This document shows, one piece after another, positions 55,268 to 64,000 of a DNA stretch of 64,000 nt. Below the pieces are notes generated by a model, which was not told the DNA's origin, searched no databases, and worked only from the letters and a program-made list of their open reading frames with translations. This DNA comes from JAWVFK01 sp033856175. Lineage in GTDB: Bacteria > Actinomycetota > Thermoleophilia > Solirubrobacterales > 70-9. Positions within the stretch are counted from its first letter, which is position 1; the number at the start of each line of letters is the position of its first letter. Both the position numbers and the translations under genes were made by a program. The stretch is taken from contig JAWVFK010000024.1 in assembly GCA_033856175.1 (NCBI GenBank), forward strand, positions 1 through 64,000, in the 5' to 3' direction.

Positions 55268-56008
55268 ATGATGCCGCCGGGGAGTGCCTTGAGCGCCAAG
55301 CAGCCAACCAGCGTCTCGCAGATCGCCTTCGTCGAACGGCTGGAGCCGTCGGCCGAGCACATCGAGGATCTCGAGACCGCTCGCCTGGTGACGAGCATCC
55401 AAGCCGGTGCCGGGCCCGACGCCTTCACAGCGCTCTATCGTCGCTACTTCGACCGGATCTTCAGCTACCTGCGGCTGCTGGTCAACGACAGCCACCAGGC
55501 GGAGGACCTGACCCAGGACGTCTTCATCAAGCTGATGGAGAAGATCCCCGACTACCGCCGTCGCAGCGAGCCCTTCCGCGCCTGGCTATTCACCGTGGCG
55601 CGCAACCAGGCGATCGATCGCCTGCGGCGCTCGAACCGGCTCGAGCTGGATGAGAACGGCGCTGGGGAGCGCGCCCAGGCAGCCCGCTCCGATGAGCCGT
55701 CGCTCGGCGGCTTCGACTGGATCAGCGACGGCGACCTCGTTCTCTTCATCGAGCGCCTGCCTCTCGCCCAGCGCCAGGTCTTGGTGTTGAGGTTCATGCT
55801 CGACATGACCCACGCCGAGATCGCGGCGGTCCTCGGCCGTAGCGCGGTCGACGTGCGCACCCTCCAGCACCGTGCTCTGCGCTTCCTGAACGGCCGCCTG
55901 GGCGCCATCCGGGCCCGGCCTTCGACGGAGAAGCGCCGGACGCGCAGCCAGATCTACCGCCGCCAGGCCCCGGTCCTGCGCATGCGGCGCTTCTCTCTCA
56001 GCCCGTAG
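55268..56008 (+). CDS. ECF-like sigma-70 family factor, paralogue of the one at 8241
   Basis: A sigma factor of about 246 residues. Sigma2 includes FTALYRRYFDRIFSYLRLLV, EDLTQDVFIKLMEKI and PFRAWLFTVARNQAIDRLRR. Sigma4 includes FIERLPLAQRQVLVLRFMLD and MTHAEIAAVLGRSAVDVRTL. The basic tail QIYRRQAPVLRMRRFSLSP parallels the tail of the other sigma (LAPVMRSRRYALR). Start options in frame are ATG 55268, ATG 55271, and TTG 55289. The TTG has GGGGAG four bases upstream, and a -10-like TATGAT (55267-55272) overlaps the ATGs, so TTG may be correct. It lies upstream of the second exoprotein with two small genes between. No anti-sigma gene is adjacent. Confidence 0.9.
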   Translation: MMPPGSALSAKQPTSVSQIAFVERLEPSAEHIEDLETARLVTSIQAGAGPDAFTALYRRYFDRIFSYLRLLVNDSHQAEDLTQDVFIKLMEKIPDYRRRSEPFRAWLFTVARNQAIDRLRRSNRLELDENGAGERAQAARSDEPSLGGFDWISDGDLVLFIERLPLAQRQVLVLRFMLDMTHAEIAAVLGRSAVDVRTLQHRALRFLNGRLGAIRARPSTEKRRTRSQIYRRQAPVLRMRRFSLSP

Positions 56009-56010
56009 CG
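55944..56010 (+). repeat. 67-bp direct repeat, copy inside the second sigma gene's 3' end
   Basis: Matches 54577-54643 (see that entry). It covers the last 21 codons, the stop and two following bases. The two copies flank the 54587-55200 gene pair and the body of the sigma gene. Confidence 0.85.
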
Positions 56011-56076
56011 TTCCTTGCGTTTCCGTGGCGCTGCTGCTCGGCCGCTATAGCAACCGGGGTCTATACTTTTTATGCT

Positions 56077-56412
56077 ATGAGCGTTGGCAACCTCATCCGG
56101 CGGGCCCGGCAGCGAGAGGGGCTCACCCAAGCTGAGCTTGCGCGGCGGCTCGGGACGACCCAGTCCGCGGTCGCGCGGCTGGAGGCCGGCCGCGGCAACC
56201 CGACCGTCGGCACGGTCGACAGGGCGCTCCGCGCCTGCGGTCACGTACTCGAGCCGCGATCGCGGCGACTGACGGAGGAGGTGGACGAGACGTTGATCGC
56301 CGCCCAGCTGCGAATGACCCCGGCGCAGCGGCTGGCTCGGTTCGAGACCGAGTACCGGCAGTTCCGCGGTCTCGCCGGGGACGCCGCCGCGTCGCGGCGG
56401 CGGGCCGCGTGA
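56077..56412 (+). CDS. XRE-family HTH protein, probable antitoxin
   Basis: A 111-residue DNA-binding protein. The HTH is LIRRARQREGLTQAELARRL, GTTQSAVARLEAGRGNPTVG, a textbook Cro/CI fold. A C-terminal part (MTPAQRLARFETEYRQFRG) may hold the partner. The ATG follows a TATACT box (56062-56067) by 9 bp. It overlaps the nucleotidyltransferase-like gene (GTGA). HTH plus nucleotidyltransferase pairs are a known toxin-antitoxin type. Confidence 0.88.
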   Translation: MSVGNLIRRARQREGLTQAELARRLGTTQSAVARLEAGRGNPTVGTVDRALRACGHVLEPRSRRLTEEVDETLIAAQLRMTPAQRLARFETEYRQFRGLAGDAAASRRRAA

Positions 56413-56909
56413 GCGACGAGCTCACGGCGCCGGAGTTCGAGCTCTCCCGGCTGCTGGAAAGGCTCGGCGGGGAGCGGGTCGAATTCGTCGTCATCGGCGG
56501 CATCGCTCGGATCGCGCTGGGGTCGCCGCGCTTCACAAAGGATCTCGACATCTGTCCTGCCCTCGACCGGCCGAACCTGAAACGCCTCGCCCGGGCGTTG
56601 AATTCTCTGAATCCGAAGCTTCGCAGCGAGGACGAGCCGGTCCCGGTGAAGCTGAACGCGGCCTTGCTGGAGCGCACACAGGTGATGACGCTGGAGACGG
56701 ACGCCGGCTGGATTGACATCCTTCACGAGCCGAAGGGATCTGGCGGCTACGACGCCCTCCGCCGGCACGCCGAGCGGATCGAGCTGGACGGGTACCCGGT
56801 CATCGTCGCGGCGATCGACGACCAGATCGCGATGAAGCTGGCATCCGGCAGGCAACTCGACCTGGGCGATGTCGAGATCCTGCGGGCGATCAAGCGCCTT
56901 GGTGGTTGA
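56409..56909 (+). CDS. Nucleotidyltransferase-fold protein, possible AbiEii/MenT-like toxin
   Basis: A 166-residue protein with the start of an NTase fold: EFVVIGGIARIALGSPRFTK followed by DLDICP, giving GG and a D-x-D pair. The third acidic residue is probably in TDAGWIDILHE. The IDDQIAMKLASGRQLDLGDV region matches DUF6036/AbiEii-like C-termini (K-x-x-x-x-R-x-x-D). Family toxins add nucleotides to tRNA. It overlaps its XRE partner by 4 bp. It ends 84 bp before the second exoprotein gene. Confidence 0.82.
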   Translation: MSDELTAPEFELSRLLERLGGERVEFVVIGGIARIALGSPRFTKDLDICPALDRPNLKRLARALNSLNPKLRSEDEPVPVKLNAALLERTQVMTLETDAGWIDILHEPKGSGGYDALRRHAERIELDGYPVIVAAIDDQIAMKLASGRQLDLGDVEILRAIKRLGG

Positions 56910-56993
56910 CCAGCGCGGCTGAGCGCGGGAGGCGCCCATTCGAGTCAGGTAAGTCCGTGCAACATTCGAGCCCGCCCGGCTCGTTCTGCTTGC

Positions 56994-59900
56994 ATGGACC
57001 GGGACCGGCCAAGAGGGCAGCGTCGCTTGCGCGGAAGACGCCTGGCTACGGCGGGCATCGCGGTCCTTCTCGCCATCGGCCTCGCCACGGGCGCCAGCGC
57101 CAACCACGGCGACACGCCCACCGGAACCCCGGAAGCCGGCGAGCTCGGCGGCAAGAGCACCGACGACCCGAGCGCGACCAACACCGACTACACGCCCCGG
57201 GCCCAGCCCGGGGAGCAAGCGGGCTGGACGCGTGTCGCGGGCGCCAACTTCGGCGCCAATGCATCGCGCCTAACCCCCTTTGACGCCGACTTCTACTCGC
57301 TCAGCTTCAAAGACGAGCAAAACGGCCTGATCGCGGGATCGAAGTGCAAGGCGGAGAAGCCAAAGCCCGAGGACACAGACAGCTGCGAGCGAGTGCCGCT
57401 GATCTACCGCTACTCGGCGCCGCCGGGCCAGCTCGCGAGCCTGCAAAAGGAGCAACTGCCCGCAGATGCGGCCGCAAAGCCCGGCTTCGTCGGCGCAATC
57501 GCCTGGATCTCACAGGATCAAGCCCTCGCCGTCGGCGGCACGGGCTCCTACCCACGCCGCGAGCTGGCGCGTAATCCCGGCGAGTCAGATGCCGACTACG
57601 CCAAGCGCGACGAGTCAGAGGGTGCCGGCAAGGCCAGGGCCTGGCTCTATGAGAACGGGAGCTGGCGCGAGCTGACGGACCTTCCTCCCGACATGCGCGG
57701 CCTCAACGCCCTGGCCTGCTCGCCGCGCCAGCAGGGCTACTGCGTCGCTGGCGGCCTCGGCCAGCTCTGGAGCTTCAGGGGCGGCAAGTTCGAATCGACC
57801 CCCGTAACCAGCGCCTTGGCTTCCACCGCAGGCGCTGTGGAAACCGACACCCCAATCGCCCTTCGCATCCGCGACATCCGCTTCGCCCCCGGCGACAGCG
57901 CACCCCCCGACGCAGACGTAGTCGCCGTCACCTCAGGCTGCTGCGCCCAGAGCCCGACCAACAACAACTCCTCGCTCCTTCGCTACGATGGCACCACCTG
58001 GCACATGGTTGTCGGCACCGAGGAGAGCTACTACTCGCTCTTTCTCTCCCGGGGCTCGGGCGATCAGGCCGACCAGCTGAAGGACTCGGTGCTCATCACC
58101 CCCGGCGGGCCGGCGTCCTCTGTCGAGGCACCCTCGGCGATCACCAACCCGACTGACGTCAATACCAACGGCGTTGTGGTGGGAAGCAAGTGCGCGACAG
58201 ATTCGGCCTATCCGTTCGCCCACGCCTGGGCGGGAGATGCGGTTCCGGACACTCTCGCCGATAAGGACTGCAAGAAGAACCCCACCGCCGAGCAGCTGCT
58301 GCTCGGCAAAGGGTCAGTGTGCGCAGCGGGCGGATGTAGCGCCCGCCTGGTCGCGGCCGACGGTGACCTGACGCGCCAGTGCACGGATTCGCAGATATAC
58401 AGCCGCGGCGTCGACCACTGCGGCCACAACGATCCCCCCGACGGCATCCCCGACTGGGCGGTGGGCGTCCTTCGCTCCAGCGGCCAGGGGATCGCCTACA
58501 CCACGGCGACGGTTACCCAGCGGCTCGCCGGTCCGCTCCCTTCTCCTTACAGCGGGGGGCCCCTTGGAAGCCAGCCGAGCCGCTCCACAGGAAACATAGA
58601 CGGCTGCACCGGCGCCGACGCCCAGAACCTCGCTCCTTCAACTCCCAACCCAATCAATAGCGCCCCGTTCCCTTCCCAAGACCTCTGCACCCCCGCCGGC
58701 TACATCAAGTACGCCCAGTCCACCAAGGCCCTATTCAAGCTCCCCTCCTACGCCCTCAACGCTTATCGCGCCGTTGGCACCCAGGGCGTCGGCTGGGCGG
58801 CCGGCGACCACGGCGCGGTCCTGCGCCTGGGCGAGGGCCCGGCGATCGCCGGCGGCGAGCAGCAAACCACCGGCGGGACGCAGAAAAGCCACCAGCCGGC
58901 GACGCTGCCCGACGCCCAAGCCTACGCCGGCTACCACCAGCCCTTGAGCGGCGATCCGGGCTTCGTTCCGCCGCTCGCCGCCCAGCGCAAAGAGCAGTTG
59001 GCCAAGCCTGACTTCTTCGCCGCCGGCTCCCCCGACACCGTCCTGCCCTCTCGCCAAAACGAGGAGGCCAGCTCGATGGTGATGAGCCGCGACGGCTCGC
59101 AGGGGTGGGCGGTCGGCCCGGGTGACAACGGGAACACGCCCATGTCCCTGTACCGCTATGACGGCTCGAAATGGTCGCGCTGCGCCACCCAGACGGCGGA
59201 CGGAGCCCAGGCCGACCCCGCCTGCGTCCAGCTTGGTCCTTTGGCCGCGGCGGGGGTGCGCCTCTACGCGGCCGCCAGAGTGCCCTTGGAGAGCGACTCC
59301 GATCCCTCAAACGACGACGAGTTCGAGGTGGTCGCCGTCGGCACGAAGTACAAAGGGTCTCCGACCGTGGTGCGCTACCGAAACGGATTTTGGGCAATCG
59401 ATCACGGTGCGATGACGGACCTGAGCAAAAACATCTCCTCAACGGATCAGCTGGTCGACGTCGCGTTCGTCGCACCCGATGACGGCTGGGCGATTGGGCG
59501 AAACACGGTGGTGAATCGAAACCGGGACCTCCTGCACTTCGACGGGGCGCACTGGTTGGTTTGCTCGAACGACCCTGAGCGGTGCGGCGATTCCGCCGGG
59601 CGGCTTCCTCGGGTCGGTAGTGCGACTGAGGCTGAGGGCACGAGCATGCGCCTCGCCGGCGCCGGGGCACGGACATACCTGTTCGCGACCAGGACGGTCC
59701 GGGACGCGACGGGGCAGGGCAGCAGTCCCTACCCGATGATCCTCTACAAGGACCCCGGCGGCAGCTGGACCGGTGGCGTCGACACAACCAACGACAGCAC
59801 CTACAACCCCACAGACGGCGGCTGGGACCCCGGGCGTTCGGACAACGCCAGCGCACGGGTGTCCGCCAATCAGGGTCGCGTCTTCTCGGTCGCCGCGACC

Positions 59901-62900
59901 AAGTCCCCGGGCGGTTATCAGGGCTGGGCCGTTGGCGAGTTTGGGGGCACCGACTGCACCGCGGCGTCGCTGATGCTGCGCCTGGGAGACGACGGCTTTG
60001 CTCCATGGACAAAGGACGACGCTGCCGCCCGGAACCTACGCGAGAACTGCGCGATCGAACCCCAGCAGCAGCTGGCGCTAACCGGTGTGGACGGGTCGAC
60101 TCGGTCGCTGATCGTCTCGGGTGCTTACCGGCAGACCCCGAGCCTGGCTTTCAATACCAAGCGTGAGCGCTGGGAGGTACTGGCTGACCCTTTTTTGGGG
60201 GCGACTCCCGACTACCTCCAAAACGGACAGGCTGTCATCGGGGCGTCGGCGCGCGACGGCGAGGGAGGCTTCTGGGTGGCGGCGCGCAGGGGCTCGTCGT
60301 GCCTCGGCAGTAGCACGCAGAGCTATTGCCGGCGGGATCTCTACTTCTACCACTACACTGACCACCCGCCAAAGCAGCTCTTTACCGACACCCCAAACCC
60401 GGCTCAGAACACCCCGGTCACGGCGGCGGCCGGTGGCGCCGATGGGAGCTTTTGGCTCGGTGACCAAGACGGCGCGCTCTATCGCTATGACCGCGCCACC
60501 GGGTGGAGCGTGGGCACCAAAGTGCCCGACTGGGACCCCAAGCGGGCGACGGTGGCTCATGCCGTCAATGCGATCGCTGTCGGCGCCGACGGCAGCGGCA
60601 TCGCCGTTGGCGAGAGCGGGCGGATCGCCGATCTGGGCGCCGGGCAACTGGTGCTCGATCCCGCCACCGACCGGCCATGCGCGGGCTTTGCCTCGTCACC
60701 TCCTTGCTCCACCGGGCTCGACCTCAGCGAGGCCGCGATTGGCCCGGATGGCTCGGCGATGGCGGGCGGCAAGAGCCTCGCGCTTTTGTGGCGCCCCGCC
60801 GGCGGCCAGTTTCGCCTCATCGCGCCGCCTGCGGTCTCGGCGACCAACTACATAAGCGGTCTTTCGATGCCACGGGCCGACCGCGCCTATCTGACGCTCA
60901 GCTCGGGTCTGCTTTATCGCGGCGAGCTGGGCTCGGGGGGCTGGGGCTGGACACTGGAGAGCAGGATCGCGGCGGACCTTGCGGTCGACGGCGACGCTTT
61001 TGACGACAATCTCGGCGAGAGGCTGACTGCGGTCGCCGTCGACGCATCGGGGCGCGGCTACGCGGTCGGCACCGGCGGCTTGATCTTGCAGCGCTCGCCA
61101 GGCGCAGAGGATCCCTGGCGCCGAATCGGCACGCAGTTCCTCGACGATTTTCACTCGGTTGCAATTGCGGCCGGCGGGTCGGCCAAGGGAGCGCTGATCG
61201 GCGGCACCAACGGCAGCGTGCTCACCGTCTCTGGAGACCGGGTTGAGCCGGCTCACGCCGCCGACACCTACGACCCGGTCAACGCGATGGGCTTTTACGA
61301 GGCCAAGGTGACCCAGGTCGCCCTTGTCGCCGGCTCACGGGCGGGCCAGGCGGAGGCGTGGGCGGTCGAGACGGGAGCCCGCGATTACCTCAACCGCAAC
61401 CCCGTTCCACAGGCGCTGCTGCATTACTCAAGCGATCCGGGGGATCCCCTGCTCGCCCCTGAGCACCGCGCCCGGCCTTTGCCCGACGCCCCCGAGCCAA
61501 GCCCGGGCGAGATCTCCTTCGCCACCTTTGGCAAGCAGGACTGCCAGTACTTCACCGCCGTCACCAATGACGCCACTGGCTGCAAGCCGATGGACGGCTC
61601 AAACCTGACGACCGATGTAATTGCCCGGCGCATCGATGGCGAGATCGAGTCACGAGCGAGTGCGCCCGCAGGGCCGCAGTTCACGCTTTTCAGCGGCGAT
61701 GCAAGCGAGGGTGCGGGAGGGGGACGGGGGCAGACGAGCAGCACCGCCGAGACACCCAGCGACGCCGACCTGAAACACCGCAACTGGATCGATCTTGTCG
61801 CCGGCCCGTTGCTTGACGCCGAGCAGCCGCTGTTCGGGGCAATCGGTGGCTTTGACCTTGGCGGTGTACGGGGATGCCTTTACCAGCTCTGTGTGGACAG
61901 CCGGCAGAGTTCGGGCGCCGGCCACAACCAGCAGTGGCGCGAGACGATGACGGCGATGGCCCCCTGGGGCGCAAGCGGTTATCAGGCCCATGGCCTGAGT
62001 TTCGATCGCCTCCCCGACTCTGGCATCTCCCAGCAAGCCCAAGGCGGCGCTACCCACTACGCCTTCGACATCAAGCGAAGCGAGGAGGCGGTCGCCAGGC
62101 TCGTTGTCGCCGACACCTCCGAGGGCTCCCTAACAGCCTCAGACCCCCAGCAGGACCCAATCGAGCCGAGCGGCCAGTCCGCCTGGCTGCAACAGGTCCT
62201 CTGCACCGGCCAAAACCCAGGCGACACAGGCTGCACGAGAGCTCCCGATCAAGCGGCAATCGTGGTCTCCAACACCCCCACCTACACCTACGCCCCAATT
62301 AGCCCAACAGAAACCCAGACAGACGCCGCCGCCTTCGAGTCGATCATGCTGAAGAACAAGGTCTCGGTCGTGGTCTCGGGACGGCTGGGCTGGAACGGCC
62401 TCTACTGGGCCCTTGCCCCCGGCGTTCACTACCCCTGCCCGGGCGGCGATTACTCCCAGCTGCCGCCAGATAGCTCAAAGCCAAGCGCTTGCGGCCAGGG
62501 CCCAGCTGGCGCCGGCTCGACGCCGAGCCCCGATGACGCCGCCAAGGCGGCCCGCGAGCAGGTCCCGGCGGCAGGCGATGCGGTCGACCAGGCCCAAGGC
62601 ATAAACAAGGGCCTCACAGGCGCGGTCCCCTTCGTCGTCTCCTCCTCGGCGGGGGGCAAGTTCAACCAGGGCGCCGAGCAAAGCGGCAGCGCCACCGCCC
62701 GAAACGGCTTTTGGCGGGGCTACTCGGTCGTCCACGTTGGCGAGGACGGCAAGGTGACGGTCGAGCAGCGCCCGGTGATCGACTGGCTGGGCGTCAGGGG
62801 CGGCAAGCGCCTTTTGCGTCCCGGCCAAAGGCTGCCGATCACCGGCTATGCCCGCGAGCCCTTTGGCATCGATCAGTCCGAGCGCTTCTATGACATTCCG

Positions 62901-63845
62901 AAGAGCGCGGCGATCACCCACCGCTGGGCGCTCGTCCTCGCTGATCCCGAAAAGCCCTGGCTACCGCTCAAGGCCGAGGGGGCAAGCGACGACCAACGGG
63001 CCCTCTCAGAGCAGGACCAAGACTGCGGGCCCTACCTTTGCCTTTCCGCCGCGGTCGGGACGATCGGCGATCAATCGGGCGATGTGGCGGCAGGGTCGGG
63101 CAACCAGCCGCGCACCTACGCCCTGGCGATCCTCTCGGCAGGTGAGCACGTCGCCACCTATCCCCTCGCCTTCGAGCCTCGCCCGAGCTTCACGCCCGAG
63201 TTGCCACCGTCGATTACCCCGCCGCCTCCCCCGCCGCCTCCCCCGCCGGGGGCCACGCCTCCGGGCGCGGCCGCGCCGCCCAGCATTCCCACCCCGCCCG
63301 TTCCCCCGGCACCGCCGCTCGGTGCCAACCTGACCCCGACCGCACCCCCAGCGGTGCCGCTGCCGCCCTCCAACTCAACGCCGACCCTCAATCTCTTCAC
63401 CTCGCCTACCTCTATCAGCGTCGCTCCATCGCTCTCGCTCTTCCCACCGGCGCCGCCGGTGATCAACGTCGCGCCGCCTACTCCTGCCAGGCCAAGGCAG
63501 GAGGCCAAGAAGGCGGCGGTGCAGAGCTCGGGGTCGGAGAACGACAATCCGTCCGACGCCCAGGAGTCCGGCGGCGACCTCGCCCAGGATCGCCTCAGCC
63601 CGCCGGGTTCGGCGATGACTCGAAACGAGAACCCGTTCCGGCGCTACGACCCGACGGCGCCGGGCCAGTCATACGCAGTCAACCGCGGCCAGCCCTCGGC
63701 CTGGGCCCGAGACCTGGAGTGGGGTGGAGGCATGACCCTGATGGCGCTGGTCCTGGCATTCGGATGGATCACGGTCCGGCCGACGCCGCGGCGGCGGGAG
63801 CCGGAGCTTCCGGCGCCTGCTTGGGCCAGGCACCGCCGCCGGTAG
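56994..63845 (+). CDS. Giant secreted, C-terminally membrane-anchored propeller-like protein (copy 2)
   Basis: A 2283-residue homologue of the 9160-16695 protein. A basic start, then LATAGIAVLLAIGLATGASA, is the signal peptide. Residues ~60-1480 carry GWAVG-type propeller motifs (GWAAGDHGAVLRL, GWAVGPGDNGN, DGWAIGRN, GWAVGEFGG, IAVGESGRIADL, GYAVGTGGLILQR). Residues ~1504-1830 form the metallophosphoesterase-like domain (FTLFSGDASE, AWLQQVLC, AIVVSNTPTYTY, VVVSGRLGWN). A Pro-rich stalk (~2068-2172), a transmembrane helix (~2244-2264) and a basic tail finish it. HYTDHPPK and the C-terminal QPSAWARDL are shared word for word with copy 1. The ATG at 56994 fits the signal peptide, though no strong ribosome site is visible. 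Function unknown. Confidence 0.85.
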   Translation: MDRDRPRGQRRLRGRRLATAGIAVLLAIGLATGASANHGDTPTGTPEAGELGGKSTDDPSATNTDYTPRAQPGEQAGWTRVAGANFGANASRLTPFDADFYSLSFKDEQNGLIAGSKCKAEKPKPEDTDSCERVPLIYRYSAPPGQLASLQKEQLPADAAAKPGFVGAIAWISQDQALAVGGTGSYPRRELARNPGESDADYAKRDESEGAGKARAWLYENGSWRELTDLPPDMRGLNALACSPRQQGYCVAGGLGQLWSFRGGKFESTPVTSALASTAGAVETDTPIALRIRDIRFAPGDSAPPDADVVAVTSGCCAQSPTNNNSSLLRYDGTTWHMVVGTEESYYSLFLSRGSGDQADQLKDSVLITPGGPASSVEAPSAITNPTDVNTNGVVVGSKCATDSAYPFAHAWAGDAVPDTLADKDCKKNPTAEQLLLGKGSVCAAGGCSARLVAADGDLTRQCTDSQIYSRGVDHCGHNDPPDGIPDWAVGVLRSSGQGIAYTTATVTQRLAGPLPSPYSGGPLGSQPSRSTGNIDGCTGADAQNLAPSTPNPINSAPFPSQDLCTPAGYIKYAQSTKALFKLPSYALNAYRAVGTQGVGWAAGDHGAVLRLGEGPAIAGGEQQTTGGTQKSHQPATLPDAQAYAGYHQPLSGDPGFVPPLAAQRKEQLAKPDFFAAGSPDTVLPSRQNEEASSMVMSRDGSQGWAVGPGDNGNTPMSLYRYDGSKWSRCATQTADGAQADPACVQLGPLAAAGVRLYAAARVPLESDSDPSNDDEFEVVAVGTKYKGSPTVVRYRNGFWAIDHGAMTDLSKNISSTDQLVDVAFVAPDDGWAIGRNTVVNRNRDLLHFDGAHWLVCSNDPERCGDSAGRLPRVGSATEAEGTSMRLAGAGARTYLFATRTVRDATGQGSSPYPMILYKDPGGSWTGGVDTTNDSTYNPTDGGWDPGRSDNASARVSANQGRVFSVAATKSPGGYQGWAVGEFGGTDCTAASLMLRLGDDGFAPWTKDDAAARNLRENCAIEPQQQLALTGVDGSTRSLIVSGAYRQTPSLAFNTKRERWEVLADPFLGATPDYLQNGQAVIGASARDGEGGFWVAARRGSSCLGSSTQSYCRRDLYFYHYTDHPPKQLFTDTPNPAQNTPVTAAAGGADGSFWLGDQDGALYRYDRATGWSVGTKVPDWDPKRATVAHAVNAIAVGADGSGIAVGESGRIADLGAGQLVLDPATDRPCAGFASSPPCSTGLDLSEAAIGPDGSAMAGGKSLALLWRPAGGQFRLIAPPAVSATNYISGLSMPRADRAYLTLSSGLLYRGELGSGGWGWTLESRIAADLAVDGDAFDDNLGERLTAVAVDASGRGYAVGTGGLILQRSPGAEDPWRRIGTQFLDDFHSVAIAAGGSAKGALIGGTNGSVLTVSGDRVEPAHAADTYDPVNAMGFYEAKVTQVALVAGSRAGQAEAWAVETGARDYLNRNPVPQALLHYSSDPGDPLLAPEHRARPLPDAPEPSPGEISFATFGKQDCQYFTAVTNDATGCKPMDGSNLTTDVIARRIDGEIESRASAPAGPQFTLFSGDASEGAGGGRGQTSSTAETPSDADLKHRNWIDLVAGPLLDAEQPLFGAIGGFDLGGVRGCLYQLCVDSRQSSGAGHNQQWRETMTAMAPWGASGYQAHGLSFDRLPDSGISQQAQGGATHYAFDIKRSEEAVARLVVADTSEGSLTASDPQQDPIEPSGQSAWLQQVLCTGQNPGDTGCTRAPDQAAIVVSNTPTYTYAPISPTETQTDAAAFESIMLKNKVSVVVSGRLGWNGLYWALAPGVHYPCPGGDYSQLPPDSSKPSACGQGPAGAGSTPSPDDAAKAAREQVPAAGDAVDQAQGINKGLTGAVPFVVSSSAGGKFNQGAEQSGSATARNGFWRGYSVVHVGEDGKVTVEQRPVIDWLGVRGGKRLLRPGQRLPITGYAREPFGIDQSERFYDIPKSAAITHRWALVLADPEKPWLPLKAEGASDDQRALSEQDQDCGPYLCLSAAVGTIGDQSGDVAAGSGNQPRTYALAILSAGEHVATYPLAFEPRPSFTPELPPSITPPPPPPPPPPGATPPGAAAPPSIPTPPVPPAPPLGANLTPTAPPAVPLPPSNSTPTLNLFTSPTSISVAPSLSLFPPAPPVINVAPPTPARPRQEAKKAAVQSSGSENDNPSDAQESGGDLAQDRLSPPGSAMTRNENPFRRYDPTAPGQSYAVNRGQPSAWARDLEWGGGMTLMALVLAFGWITVRPTPRRREPELPAPAWARHRRR
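63285..63539 (+). repeat. Pro-rich stalk segment identical in protein to 16111-16365 (copy 2)
   Basis: Encodes the same 85 residues as 16111-16365 with about 30 synonymous codon differences. The flanking stalk sequence differs in length and composition between the two proteins. Confidence 0.9.
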
Positions 63846-63874
63846 GCGATCGCAACCGGGCGATTTTGTTGGCG

Positions 63875-64000
63875 CTACGCAGCGTCGGGGTTGAGGACGT
63901 CGATCGAGGTGTGCTCCCTCGCGGCCCTTGCGGCACTGCCGTCGATCGTCAGCCACGGCGCGTGCAGACCCTCGGCGAGGGCGACGTAGAGCGCATCCGC
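63875..64000 (-). CDS. PIN-domain (VapC-like) protein, C-terminal part (5' end outside window)
   Basis: The last 41 codons of a minus-strand gene read ADALYVALAEGLHAPWLTID, then GSAARAAREHTSIDVLNPDA. The D-A-L-Y-V-A-L-A motif with a following L-T-x-D is the C-terminal signature of PIN-domain toxins. Stop TAG is at 63875-63877. It converges on the second exoprotein gene with a 29-bp gap. The antitoxin should lie beyond the window. Confidence 0.8.
   Translation of the reverse strand, partial: ADALYVALAEGLHAPWLTIDGSAARAAREHTSIDVLNPDAA

Overview
The window is high-GC, densely coded bacterial DNA with short intergenic gaps. The gene content points to an actinobacterium, and I infer the Thermoleophilia/Solirubrobacterales type. 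The pointers are an actinobacterial-type integration host factor (mIHF) followed by gmk and rpoZ, a PyrR-led pyrimidine operon, frequent GTG and TTG starts, and many start codons only 6-10 nt after a -10 box (probable leaderless mRNAs). No rRNA gene or taxonomic marker settles this, so it remains inference. I see no transposase, phage structural gene or CRISPR array.

Layout. 1-2.8 kb: the 3' end of ftsZ, a PucR-type regulator and a small secreted protein. 2.9-7.3 kb: the glycine cleavage cluster gcvT-gcvH-gcvPA-gcvPB, then an alpha/beta hydrolase. 8.2-17.4 kb: an ECF-like sigma factor, a 2511-residue secreted membrane-anchored protein, and a VapBC pair. 17.4-20.4 kb (minus strand): a split NHEJ set of LigD-type ligase, Ku and LigD-type polymerase. 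20.4-23.5 kb: a FetAB-like ABC exporter and a 14-TM MFS transporter. 23.5-27 kb: a SAM-I riboswitch controlling a threonine-synthase-family enzyme and a MoaD/ThiS-like sulfur carrier, then two CDP-glucose-type sugar genes. 27-29.3 kb: topoisomerase IB, tRNA-Arg(CCG) and RNase Z. 29.6-39.2 kb: pyrR-pyrB-pyrC-isochorismatase-carA-carB-pyrK-pyrD, with a PyrR-binding loop next to the pyrR ribosome site. 39.3-54.5 kb: a housekeeping block of mihF, gmk, rpoZ, coaBC, a TPR protein, rimP-nusA-infB, rbfA, nrnA, truB, ribF, rpsO, pnp, an M16 protease and dapB. 54.5-64 kb: a small-gene region, a second ECF-like sigma factor, an XRE/nucleotidyltransferase pair, a second giant exoprotein of 2283 residues, and the tail of a PIN-domain gene.

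The most unusual content is the repeated module of sigma factor plus giant exoprotein, present at 8.2-16.7 kb and 55.3-63.8 kb. The sigma factors are paralogous, with a matching basic C-terminal tail. The two exoproteins share the whole plan: signal peptide, propeller-like GWAVG repeats, a metallophosphoesterase-like domain lacking the usual metal-ligand motifs, a Pro-rich stalk and a C-terminal transmembrane anchor. An 85-residue Pro-rich stretch is identical in both proteins, although about 30 of its 85 codons differ synonymously. A PIN-domain gene lies just downstream of each exoprotein gene. The 3' end of the second sigma gene is also copied as a 67-bp repeat 1.4 kb upstream.

RNA-level control is also rich. 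There is a SAM-I riboswitch whose terminator hairpin contains the only visible Shine-Dalgarno sequence of the next gene. An attenuator-like leader with mutually exclusive hairpins precedes rimP-nusA-infB. A PyrR-binding loop abuts the pyrR ribosome site, and the pnp leader has two hairpins. Many operon junctions are 4-bp ATGA, GTGA or TTGA overlaps, which suggests translational coupling.
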